The translations under genes and the position numbers were made by a program. A stretch of DNA of 64,000 bases from Semisulcospira habei (Eukaryota > Mollusca > Gastropoda > Semisulcospiridae), in assembly GCA_036245525.1 (NCBI GenBank), contig BTPG01000004.1, positions 235,883,973 to 235,947,972 on the forward strand, in the 5' to 3' direction. Below the pieces are notes generated by a model, which was given only the letters and a program-made list of their open reading frames with translations, had not been told where the DNA came from and searched no databases. Below, one piece after another: positions 22,701-34,700 of this stretch. Position 1 is the stretch's first letter. Each line of letters starts with the position of its first letter.

Positions 22701-25700
22701 CCTTGTAGTCTGTATGCTGTCTTGAAAATAACAGTATACACTGTACCTTGTAGTCTGTATGCTGTATTCAAACTAACAGTATACACTGTACCTTGTAGTC
22801 TGTATTGGCACTAACAGTATACACTGTACCTTGTAGTCTGTATGCTGTACAAGTGATGGGTCCAGGGACTGTAGGTGTTTCTTGCGAAGTTGTTTTAGCT
22901 CCAGCAGTTCCTGGTATTCTGGTGTGTCCTGCAGATGTTCAGGCACTCCTTCCTCATCCTGAACAAAAATCACCACAGTTAGTTTTTCTGTATGTCACCA
23001 CAGAGTTAGTTTTATTGTGCGTCACCACAGAGTTAGTTTTACTGTATGTCACCACAGAGTTAGTTTTACTGTACGTCACCACAGAGTTAGTTTTTCTGTA
23101 CGTCACCACAGAGTTAGTTTTACTGTATGTCACCACAGAGTTAGTTTTACTGTACGTCACCACAGAGTTAGTTTTTCTGTACGTCACCACAGAGTTAGTT
23201 TTACTGTATGTCACCACAGAGTTAGCTTTACTGTACGTCACCACAGAGTTAGTTTTGCTGTACGTCACCACAGAGTTAGTTTTACTGTATGTCACCACAG
23301 AGTTAGCTTTACTGTACGTCACCACAGAGTTAGTTTTACTGTATGTCACCACAGAGTTAGCTTTACTGTACGTCACCACAGAGTTAGTTTTACTGCCACA
23401 GAGTTAGTTTTACTGTATGTCACCACAGACTTAGTTTTACTGTACGTCACCACAGAGTTAGTTTTACTGTACATCACCACAGAGTTAGTTTTACTGTACA
23501 TCACCACAGACTTAGTTTTACTGTACGTCACCACAGAGTTAGTTTTACTGTACGTCACCACAGAGTTAGTTTTACTGTACGTCACCACAGAGTTAGTTTT
23601 TCTGTACGTCACCACAGAGTTAGTTTTACTGTATGTCACCACAGAGTTAGTTTTACTGTACGTCACCACAGAGTTAGTTTTACTGTACGTCACCACAGAG
23701 TTAGTTTTACTGTACGTCACCACAGAGTTAGTTTTTCTGTACGTCACCACAGAGTTAGTTTTACTGTATGTCACCACAGAGTTAGTTTTACTGTATGTCA
23801 CCACAGAGTTAGTTTTACTGTACGTCACCACAGAGTTAGTTTTACTGTACGTCACCACAGAGTTAGTTTTACTGTATGTTACCACAGAGTTAGCCTTACT
23901 GTACGTCACCACAGAGTTAGTTTTACTGTATGTCACCACAGACTTAGTTTTTCTGTACGTCACCACAGAGTTAGTTTTACTGTATGTCACCACAGAGTTA
24001 GTTTTACTGTACGTCACCACAGAGTTAGTTTTACTGTATGTCACCACAGAGTTAGTTTTACTGTATGTCACCACAGACTTAGTTTTTCTGTACGTCACCA
24101 CAGAGTTAGTTTTACTGTATGTCACCACAGAGTTAGCTTTACTGTACGTCACCACAGAGTTAGTTTTACTGTATGTCACCACAGAGTTAGTTTTACTGTA
24201 CGTCACCACAGAGTTAGTTTTACTGCCACAGAGTTAGTTTTACTGTATGTCACCACAAAGTTAGTTTTACTGTACGTCACCACAGAGTTAGTTTTACTTT
24301 ACGTCACCAAACCAATCATTGCAAGGAACCTTGGAGGGAGGCAGACGCAGAAGCAGGCAGAAAAAAAACCTGGCTTGACAACATGCACTCTTTGCCTACA
24401 GATGTTGACTTCAGCCGCCACAAGATTACCTCCCCTACAACAGTAATGGTGGTGGGATCCACCCAGCCAAGGTCACTTGCAATGTGTGTGCTTGGCTATT
24501 TATAGCACCTTTCCTTACATGCCATTACTTGTCATGCGCACTGGACCCAGAAACAAACTCTTAACTCAAACGCTCCCAGGCCTAAATGATCCTTTTCTAT
24601 AGAATGATAGTCATTCAGGTCTGGCCATTACTTGTCATGCGCACTGGACCCAGAAACAAACTCTTAACTCAAACGCTCCCAGGCCTAAATGATCCCTTTC
24701 TATAGAATGATAGTCATTCAGGTCTGGCCATTGACTTGTCATGCGCACTGGACCCAGAAACGAACTCTTAAGTCAAACGCTCACAGACCTGAATGCCTCC
24801 CTTTCTATAAAATGATAGCCTCCCTTTCTATAGAATGATAGCCTCCCTTTCTATAGAATGAAAGTCATTCAGGTCTGGGACTTTGAGAGATAACAAAACT
24901 ACTGTAGTGGTGTAGAGCATAACACAGAAAAGTTATATAATTCAATTCAATTAAAAACACTTTATTTATCCCTTAACCCTTTCACTGCCAAGCGAAAATG
25001 AACAGCACCCAACTTCAAGAGGCATAGATCCTCATGATCCCCCGCAACTGCGGGGGCTCATGAGGCTCTATGCCTCTTGCTGAAACCACTTTGTGTCCAT
25101 CGCTCGTGGGACGGCCGGAGCTCCTTCGCGTCTAATAGACACAGAGTTTAGACGTACAGTGTATCCATCACTCGTGGGACGGCCAGAACTCCTTCGCGTC
25201 TAATAGACACAGAGTTTAGACCTACAGTGTGCCTGCAGTGGCAGTGCAAGGACTAAAGGACAATTACCAGTTTTGTCTTTAAGGGCAATGTGTGCCTAAT
25301 ATTAGTAGAATGTGTGCCTAATATTAGTAGGCAAAGAGCTGAGAGTGGACAGACGTCCCACTGCCAGAACTGCTACGAAAGGCGCGGGATCGGCCCAGCG
25401 GGAAAACACTGGCTGCTACTGCATCCCTTGGGTCCCCCAGCGATCGGACCAGTCATGGAATGAGTGAGAGGGTGAGAGATATATACATCACAACCTGTTT
25501 CGAGCAAGCACCTTTTATTGCAAGAAAATGTGGTCTTAAAAGAAAGTCACTGTCTCAAGAGAACTTTTGAGGGGAAAAAGGTGTCACCTGCCATTAAAGA
25601 CCATCATTAAAGACCATCATTAAGGACCATCATTAAGGACCATCATTAAGGACCATCATTAAAGACCATCATTAAAGACCATCATTAAAGACCATCATTA

Positions 25701-28700
25701 AGGACCATCATTAAAGACCATCATTAAAGACCATCATTAAAGACCATCATTAAAGACCATCATTAAGGACCATCATTAAAGACCATGCAGCCACAGCTAC
25801 ATCCACCTAAATGACGGTCTATAATGACAGGTGACCTTTTATAAGGGAGGTCGAACACAACAGACTCTGTTGTGGCTGATTGACATGGTTCATGTACACA
25901 GGTGGCATTTCCGTTTACCGAATTATCCTGCGTGCTGAAATGATCTTCCGAAGCCGCGTCCATCTCTGGCAACGGTCCATCACGAAACGCGTCGTAGTAA
26001 TCGTCCTCATCATTCATGTAGACCGGGGGTTCGTAGGACTGCATGAAGGTGGACGAGGGGTAATACAGACGATTGTACCGCTGGTGCCGATGGTTGCCCT
26101 AAAAGTCAAAGTCAAAATATACATGACTGTGTGAAAAAAAAAAAAAGTCAAAACATGTGCTTGGCTGATCCATCCCCAGAGAAATCTACATCCGTCTTGT
26201 ACACAGTGAAAAGAACGCATCACAGCGGAACCTGTTTTGAGCTACCACCCTTATGAAACAGCACCACTTTTAATCTATTTAGCACTGACGCGCAACAGCC
26301 AAAGATGGATGGACCATGATAATTCAAGGGTAGTGCCTGATTAGCTTGGCGCCATCAGGCGCCAAGCTAATCTGGCACTACCCTTGAATTATTATGGTCG
26401 ATTCACCTCCTGTAACTGGTACTTAGTGTTAGGTGACACCTTCAAAATTTGGGAAATGTAACCCTGAGGTGAAAAGGGTTAAGCCAACTTTTACTGCCGA
26501 AAGAGCGCTCGCTTAGCACAGGTTTTACCAGCCGAAAGAGCGCTCGCTTGGCACAGGTTTTACCTGCCGAAAGAGCGCTCGCTTGGCACAGGTTTTACCT
26601 GCCGAAAGAGCGCTCGCTTGGCACATGTTTTACCAGCCGAAAGAGCGCTCGCTTGGCACAGGTTTTACCAGCCGATAGAGCGCTCGCTTGGCACAGGTTT
26701 TACCTGCCGAAAGAGCGCTCGCTTAGCACAGGTTTTACCTGCCGAAAGAGCGCTCGCTTAGCACAGGTTTTACCTGCTGAAAGAGCGCTCGCTTAGCACA
26801 GGTTTTACCCGCCTAAAAAGCGCTCGCTTAGCACAGGTTTTACCCGCCTAAAAAGCGCTCGCTTAGCACAGGTTTTACCTGCTGAAAGAGCGCTCGCTTA
26901 GCACAGGTTTTACCTGCCGAAAGAGCGCTCGCTTAGCACAGGTTTTACCTGCCGAAAGAGCGCTCGCTTAGCACAGGTTTTACCTGCCGAAAGAGCGCTC
27001 GCTTAGCACAGGTTTTACCCGCCGAAAGAGCGCTCGCTTAGCACAGGTTTTACCCGCCGAAAGAGCGCTCGCTTAGCACAGGTTTTACCTGCCGAAAGAG
27101 CGCTCGCTTAGCACAGGTTTTACGTGCCGAAAGAGCACTCGCTTAACTCTTTCAGCCCTGAGTAAATAAGAAGTCTCTATACCCTTCAGCCCTGACTTTA
27201 TTTGAGAAATTTCTGTTGGAAATGGGTGTGCACTGTAAAATATTTGTAAATAATACTTTACAACAGATATCCCCATAAAGGTATATATGTACAGATTTGC
27301 CATTGGATGGACTACCGTTTTATGGATTTGACCACACTGTGTCACATGTGTCGTAATGCCTGGTGACAAAAATAGTGACAGGTGACAATAAACTTGAAAA
27401 AAAAAGTCTTTCGTGCATGACAGGTCGCTGGTACTTAACATGCATCACTAAATAGGGCATCTGTTACTGTGACGAGTAAGTGCCCATGCATTTCCAGCAT
27501 GCCGATACAATGTAAGGCCCCTACCTTGTCACCAGATGTCAATGTTTACACCTGCCACTGATAAGATATATCCACGGTCTAGACAACATGTAATAAGCGG
27601 CATCGAATGATGATAAGTGTGTCTGTGTTATGTCTCGTACATGATCGGATGGAAGTACCAGTGTTGCAAAGACTATACACGTACTACACATGTGACCAAT
27701 GTGTCGTTGGTGTCCACAGAGTCACCTACAGGTGCGCCAAGGTGTGGCAGAAAAAAAACAGAATATCAATTAGAACCTCCAAATTCAGCATCAGAATCAA
27801 GCTGTAAGTCACTGCCGTTGTCAAGGCCTCAAACGGCGATCGCTCCAGCTGACACTGCCAACACGTGGTTATGCTGCCACGCGGTAGTTAGGTACACATG
27901 TCCCAATACATCAAAGCTATCTGCTTTTGAAACCATGTCTCCAAACACAAAATTGTATCACTCTGAATATCTACAAATCCACTCGCCATTCCGACCGTAA
28001 TTCCCATGCTAGCGCCGCAAAACTGAACACATACCATAGACAAACATATGTGCCCCCTGCCAGGACCCTATCAGTGTAAACAGGATGTGTCAGTGTGAAG
28101 GGCGAGGTCACCACATGAGCAGCGAGGGTCACGCGTCACCGGGCACGCAATACGAAACACTGAACGGTATGCGAGGTCGCCAACCGCTACAGCGGTTTAC
28201 CGAGTTCAAAGGGTTAACACGGGTTTTACCTGCCAAAAGAGTGCTCGTTTAACACAGGTTCTATGCTAACTTCAACACAACGCAGGCACCGAGTTCTTTT
28301 ATGGGAACACTGGCACCTTACGTCTGTCAGCAGCGCAGATTGTCAAAAACCAAGTTTTCATGGGCATGCTGGCACCTTACCTCTGTCAGCAGCATACACT
28401 GTCATAAGTCCTCCACAGTAAGTCAAAGACCCTTCAGCAGACATCAACTGCAGTGGACCCTCACACAGATGTGCAGTACACAGCCATGCAGTACAAAGCC
28501 AGTACACAGCCATGCACTACACAGCCAGTACACAGCCAAGTGTGGGACCACTGAGGCCGACAACAGCCCGAAGATCTTTACTTACACAGCAGCAGTTGAC
28601 CCATACTGGCACTACTCTGGAACTGTAACAGACCATCTATCTCTGATTGACCTCAATTGTATTCCATGAATACTGCCACCACGAAATGAGTCTTAATGTG

Positions 28701-31700
28701 CCTGACCCGATTTTCCGCTAGCGGCCAAAATTGTTCGGTGGGGTGGTCAGGTCAATGTGTGGGGTTTCTATTAACCATAACTCAGTGACCAATCATCTGA
28801 TTTACATGTTATTGGCACCACTGAAAAGGGTTTTCTTTCTAGTTTCTGCTGATATCAATATCTCAAAATGTCCAAAAAGTGACTTAAGACTCATTTTGTG
28901 GTGGCGGGTCACAATTATTATCTTACCCGTCTACCAGTCCATCTATCTCTGATCAGTCCAGATCATATTCTATATATATGTCTACCCAGTCCATCTATCT
29001 CTGATCAATCCAGATCATATTCTATATATATGTCTTACCCGTCTACCCAGTCCATCTATCTCTGATCAGTCCAGATCATATTCTATATATATGTCTACCC
29101 AGTCCATCTATCTCTGATCAATCTAGATCATATTCTATATATATGTCTTACCCGTCTACCCAGTCCATCTATCTCTGATCAGTCCAGATCATATTCTATA
29201 TATATGTCTACCCAGTCCATCTATCTCTGATCAATCCAGATCATATACTATATATATGTCTTACCCGTCTAAGATGCGATGAAAGGTTGGGGACGCGGCC
29301 CGGCACGGGTAGCCCCGCCTTGGCCAACTTGATGAAATATTTCTGCACTCGACTCGCCACCTGGAACAAGACATAAACAACACGTGACCATTAACCCAAT
29401 CTGCCCTGACGCCCTGCAGCAGGAGATCGATCGACGGGTAGTTCAAGGGTAGTGCCAGATTAGCTTGGCGCCGTCAGGTGCCAAGTTAATCTGGCACTAC
29501 CCTTGAATTATCATGGTCGATCCATCTCCTGCAACTGGTACATAGCCGTTTGGTGACGCCTCCAACATTTGGGAAATGCTGCCGTGGGGTCAAATGGGTT
29601 AACTGGACACATCAAGGTGTCGAACAACGTCGCATCCATCAGCAACTTCAACACCCAGGGGTAACTTCAGGATCCAGGAGTAATTTCAGCATTCAAAAGT
29701 AACTGCAGACAAAGTTTCAGTGCACAACAAAAGCAAACAATTCTCACGTGCGTGAAATCTACCCCTACCTGTTGTGTGGTTCTGTTGCCGAGGGCCAAGG
29801 CGATTTTCTGCCATCGTTTGGCTTCCACCTCCTCTGGGGGGTACCTGACTAGCAACTCTTCCAGCCTGGGAACGCAACCAGCAACAGATTTCAAATATCC
29901 GCACTCTAATCTGTAACTTCCTCAGCAATGATACACAAAAGCACGGGTTACAAAGAGTGCCATACAGTTCAAGGGTGGTGCCAAAATAGCTTGGCGCCTT
30001 AAGCACCAAGCTATTCTGGCACAACCCTTGAACTATCAGATGTTGACTTCAGCCACTGTGAGAATACCTCCCCTAAAACAGTACTAACAGCAACATCCAT
30101 CCTGATAAACCCACTGCATGAAATAAATTTTACTATGATAGTCAAGTGTGGTGCCAGAATAGCTTGGCGCCCAAGGAGCCAAACTATTCTAGCACCACCC
30201 TTGAACTAAAGGTTCACTTGCAGGCAGTGCTTGGTTATTATTAGCACTCAATGTGTCATTACCAGCTGTTAAGGCCCCGCCACACATGCCGATTGTGTCA
30301 TTACCAGCTGTTAAGGCCCCGCCACACATGCCGATTGTGTCATTACCAGCTGTTAAAAAGGCCCTGCCACATGCCGATTGTGTCATTACCAGCTGTTAAG
30401 GCCCCGCCACACATGCTGATTGTGTCATTACCAGCTGTTAAGGCCCCGCCACACATGCCGATTGTGTCATTACCAGCTGTTAAGGCCCTGCCACACGTGC
30501 CGATTGTGTCATTACCAGCTGTTAAGGCCCCGCCACACGTGCCGATTGTGTCATTACCAGCTGTTAAGGCCCCGCCACACATGCCGATTGTGTCATTACC
30601 AGCTGTTAAGGCCCCGCCACACATGCCGATTGTGTCATTACCAGCTGTTAAGGCCCCGCCACACATGCCGATTGTGTCATTACCAGCTGTTAAGGCCCTG
30701 CCACACATGCCGATTGTGTCATTACCAGCTGTCAAGGCCCTGCCACACATGCCGATTGTGGCCCGATTTTGTAGCAGATTCCGATCCGATTGTGAGCGGA
30801 TGATGTCAAAATGCCTCTTTGCATCCGATCCGATCCCAATCAGCTGGGAATCGTGTGTTTAGAGCCTGCTCTATTTTTCCAACACGAATTGGCCCTGATT
30901 CTGAGCTTCAACCAATCAGAGCGCGTCTCGCGAAGCACGTCGTTTCAGTGTGAAAATGGTGGAAGATCAGTACCACCTTCGTTGCCAATGTTTCACCTGC
31001 CTCTTCCCCAATATGATGCAAAACTGCTGCTAATGCAAGCACATCATCATCACTGTCAATACTAGCAGCCATTTTGCTGAACAGGAAGCTGTTTACGACC
31101 TTTATCTTTCATTCAAACCGGTTGGCTAAAAAAAGTCAGGGAATGTGTGGCAATGAACACGTTTTTGTAGTCCGGCCCGATCACACTCCAATTCGAAACT
31201 GCTCGAGAATCAGCCACAAAATCGGCATGTGTGGTGGGGCCCTTACACAGCATGTGCACTGAATCCCAAAATACATTCTTAACACATGACATCCTTAGGC
31301 TGAATTTTTTTTTTAATGGCTTCTTGTCCTATGAAGGCTACATTACAGATTAATAGCTAGCTCAACCGTTTTAGTTCAAGGGTGGTGCCAGAATAGTTTG
31401 GCGCCTCAGGCGCCAAGCTATTCTGGCACCACACTGGACTATCATAGTAGAATTTATTTCATGCACTGGGTTTATCAGGATGAAAAAGGTAAAGTGGTGA
31501 TTACTGCATTCCAGAGTACATAATACAGCAAAGTTGCTTAGCATGCAATGAGTTACTCCACCTCCTGGTTTAGTGTTTTACACACACACACACACACGCA
31601 CACACAAAGAGCTGACTGACCGTTTTTGTTCCTCGGCTGTCCACAGTTGGTTGAAGGTCATCGATTTGCTGGGGTCACGAGTGCGACCGCGGACCACGAT

Positions 31701-34700
31701 CTCCCCGCCGGCGTCCAGTATACCGCTCTTGCTGTCCACCCCTGAAGTTCCAACTAAACTCGACTTCAGTCGCATTAAACTCTCATCTGAAATATCAGTC
31801 AGAAATAAATCAGTGTGTCAAAGGACAATGAAAAATATGTGATGGGCTGTGATGTGATGTGATTTTAGAACTTATGGGCAAGAGATATAGGGTGCAAAAT
31901 CACATATCAGGACACACACAGTCAGACTGGAGGTGAGTTGTGCTCACGATCGACGTCACACAGTAGAAGAGCGGCTCCGCACATTTTTAGCATTTTGCAA
32001 CATAATTACTTAATTAGTGACTTTAGAACGACAGGGTGATTCAGCTCATCATGCTGATCAGTTCGGTAGCTTTTCGTGCCATTTGCGGTACCTTTTACTG
32101 GACTTTTCAAAACTTCATGGCACGCAAAGCACAGAGGAAGGCAGCCCTACGTTACCGCACTGTCAGTGTCAGCGGACCGGTGGCAGTCATACTCGTGTTT
32201 TTGGTCGGCTTTCTGCTCCGGTGCGGCGATGTCGAAGCGAACCCAGGCCCACCGAAACGACAGACTCTTTTGACATGCCAGGGGAACCAAGACAACCAGT
32301 CGCCCGGGGGTGAGACAAACGCAGTGTCTGAGCCGACTATTGCGGATGTGTTTAAAATGTTGAATGTGATGGACAAAAAGATGGACAGTATGAAAGCTAC
32401 AATGCAGGAGCAGATGGACAAAATTCAGAGTGACTTTACTGCGGTGATGAAAGAAAACAAAGAGTTGAAGGAGAAAGTTACGCAGCTGGAGGATAAGCTG
32501 GATGATTTGGAGGGGCGGAGCAGACGCAAGAATCTGATCTTTCACGGAATCCCCCACCCCCAGGGGCGCTCAGAGACTTGGGCGGACTGTGAGAAAGCTG
32601 TCAAGTCAATGTTGAAGGACGAGATGGGCATAGAGGAGGAGATCGAGGTGGAGCGTGCCCATCGTCTGAAGGGGGGCAAGGCGCCCCACCCCATCATCGT
32701 GTGCTTCAACAAGTACAAAGACAAGGAGCGGATCCTGTTTGAGCGCAGAACGCTGAAAGAGAACAGGTCCCGGGTCTACATCTCTGAGGACTTCACCCCT
32801 CAAGTGAGGGACGTGCGCCGCAAGCTGCTACCCTTCCTCAAGGAGGCCAAGCAGGCGGGAAAGAAGGCCTTCCTCCGCTTCGACTCCCTCGTTGTTGAGG
32901 GAAAGACCCACGCATACGACGCTGCTACCCAGAGGCCAGTGGAGCGCAGGGGGCAGAAATGAGGGGCAGGCCGGCATGTTGACCCAGCAACCAGGAGAAG
33001 ACAGCCCGTCCCTCATTCAGACCCCCAGGGCCCTCACCATGTGTCTTCAAAGGACGACTTACCTGCACACACACACACTCAAGTGCCCACACTCAAACCC
33101 ACACCAGCACACTGTGACGATGAAAGTGGTAGTGGTGAAAGTGGTAGCTCTGTGTTTCGCATCATGGCATGGAATATCCAAGGTCTTGTAAATAAGCTGA
33201 AAAGTGTTTCTTTTAGGCAGTTCTGTGAAAAGTGTCAAATTTTTGCATTTTCAGAGATCTGGTCATGTAAGCAAAATGTTATAGAGGATACCTTTCCAGA
33301 GTATCAGGTGTTTTTTTCACCACGTACACAAAAGTTGAAAGGGGGCGTGGCCGTGTGTGTACATAAATCTATAGCCTGTCATGTGTTGCGTTTAATGCAG
33401 GCAGCTGAGGATATTGTGTTTCTAAAGATCGGTAAGTCTGTTTTGAATTCTGCATCTGATGTTCTGGCAGCATTTGTGTATGTGGCTCCAGAGCGTTCTG
33501 TTGTATATGGTGAAGATAACGTTGATGGTTTTGAAGTGTTAGAAAACTACATGGCTCAAGTGTTACGTGCTCATCCTGAGCTGCCTTGGCTATTATGTGG
33601 CGATTTTAACGCCCGCACCGCCGGTCTGTCTGATACTGATTTTATTGATGATAATACACACGTGCAGCCTTTACAGGAATTAACAGATCTGCTAGAGGAT
33701 GTACCACAAAGCCCACGGAGGTCAAAAGATATTGTCGTAAACAGTTTTGGTCGGAAACTGATAGAACTATGTCAAGAGTACTGTTTGTTTATTGTCAATG
33801 GCAGAACGAAAGGTGACAGTGAGGGAGAAATTACGTGTGTGGCCAACAGAGGCAAAAGTGTGGTGGACTACTGTATTTGCTCTCAACCCGTGTTTGACCT
33901 AGTGCAGACTTGCCTACCTGAAAAAACTGTTGTCAGTACTCCAGGCAGTTAAAAACCATATTATGGCAGTTTTGACCAGATTTATTTGTAAACCGGTAAA
34001 GATACTACTACTGCTACTATGCATTTTGCTATAAAAGGCGATGTATTTTTACAACATGCCAGCCATAAATGAGAAAAAAATCATTTTCATGATATACTTT
34101 AATTCAATTGCGTTTATATGTAGGCCTACTTTGTGTTTTTTTTTTTTCCCCTATTTTCTTTGATTTTCGCCTTTTCTTTTCTTTTTTTTTTTTGTTAATA
34201 TAATTAGAATGACACTTACAGACTTGGGTCACTTTCCTGAAGATCGTTTGGTTTTTTTACAGTCTATACATGGTGAATAAAATGCTGCTTAAACCAACCT
34301 TGTGCTGTCTGACTTGACTGTTTTGACCTGAGCAGCTGAGAACATGCCTCTGATCGATGCTGAACCTTTGGCAGCATTTTCAATCTGGGCATGGGCTTTG
34401 GAGGAAATATGTCTCACAATCATTTCGACCACCATGTGCAACCATGAAATCTGTTTGGCACAATATGCATCACGCAAAATCCTGATCCTTTGACGATACA
34501 GTCAAACAAGGCCACTTTTCATTGTATGCTTTCAAAAAGCTGTGCTTTCGAGCAACCAGCTTGGCAGTTCGTCAGAAGAATGATCAGCATCACGGCTTCG
34601 TTTCATTTTTGGTTACTATGAATAACTATCGGATAGGATAGTATTCTTTCTCACTGGTGTAAATCAAATGGCATCGAAAGCTAAACTATCCAAGGGAAGC

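Larger units (their letters stand above)
18798..22829. repeat. 4-kb minisatellite seeded by a ZZZ3 exon 3' end and splice donor
   Basis: Units are about 45 bp (with the segment tgctgtatt or tgctgtctt) or about 38 bp (short form ending tattggc). On the minus strand each long unit contains CATACAGACTACAAG followed by GTACAG, the same as the end and donor of exon 22,830-22,958. The array begins where that exon ends. About 90 units. A 923-bp-offset duplication lies inside it, and a 60-bp SINE tail interrupts it at about 22,270. Confidence 0.95.

Noticed and set aside
22851..22958. ZZZ3 exon ending at 22,851 (CATCACTT/gtacag)
   Set aside because: That donor also keeps phase 0 but would drop the conserved VQH..YK residues before the ZZ finger. 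The donor at 22,830 restores them.
23017..24237. Open frame of about 400 codons made of a nine-residue repeat, with a long antisense frame
   Set aside because: It is produced by a 27-bp unit (multiple of three) lacking stops in several frames on both strands. It lies in a ZZZ3 intron and has no independent coding signature.
32036..32050. LINE ORF1 starting at 32,036
   Set aside because: The codon there is GTG; the first ATG in frame is 32,051.
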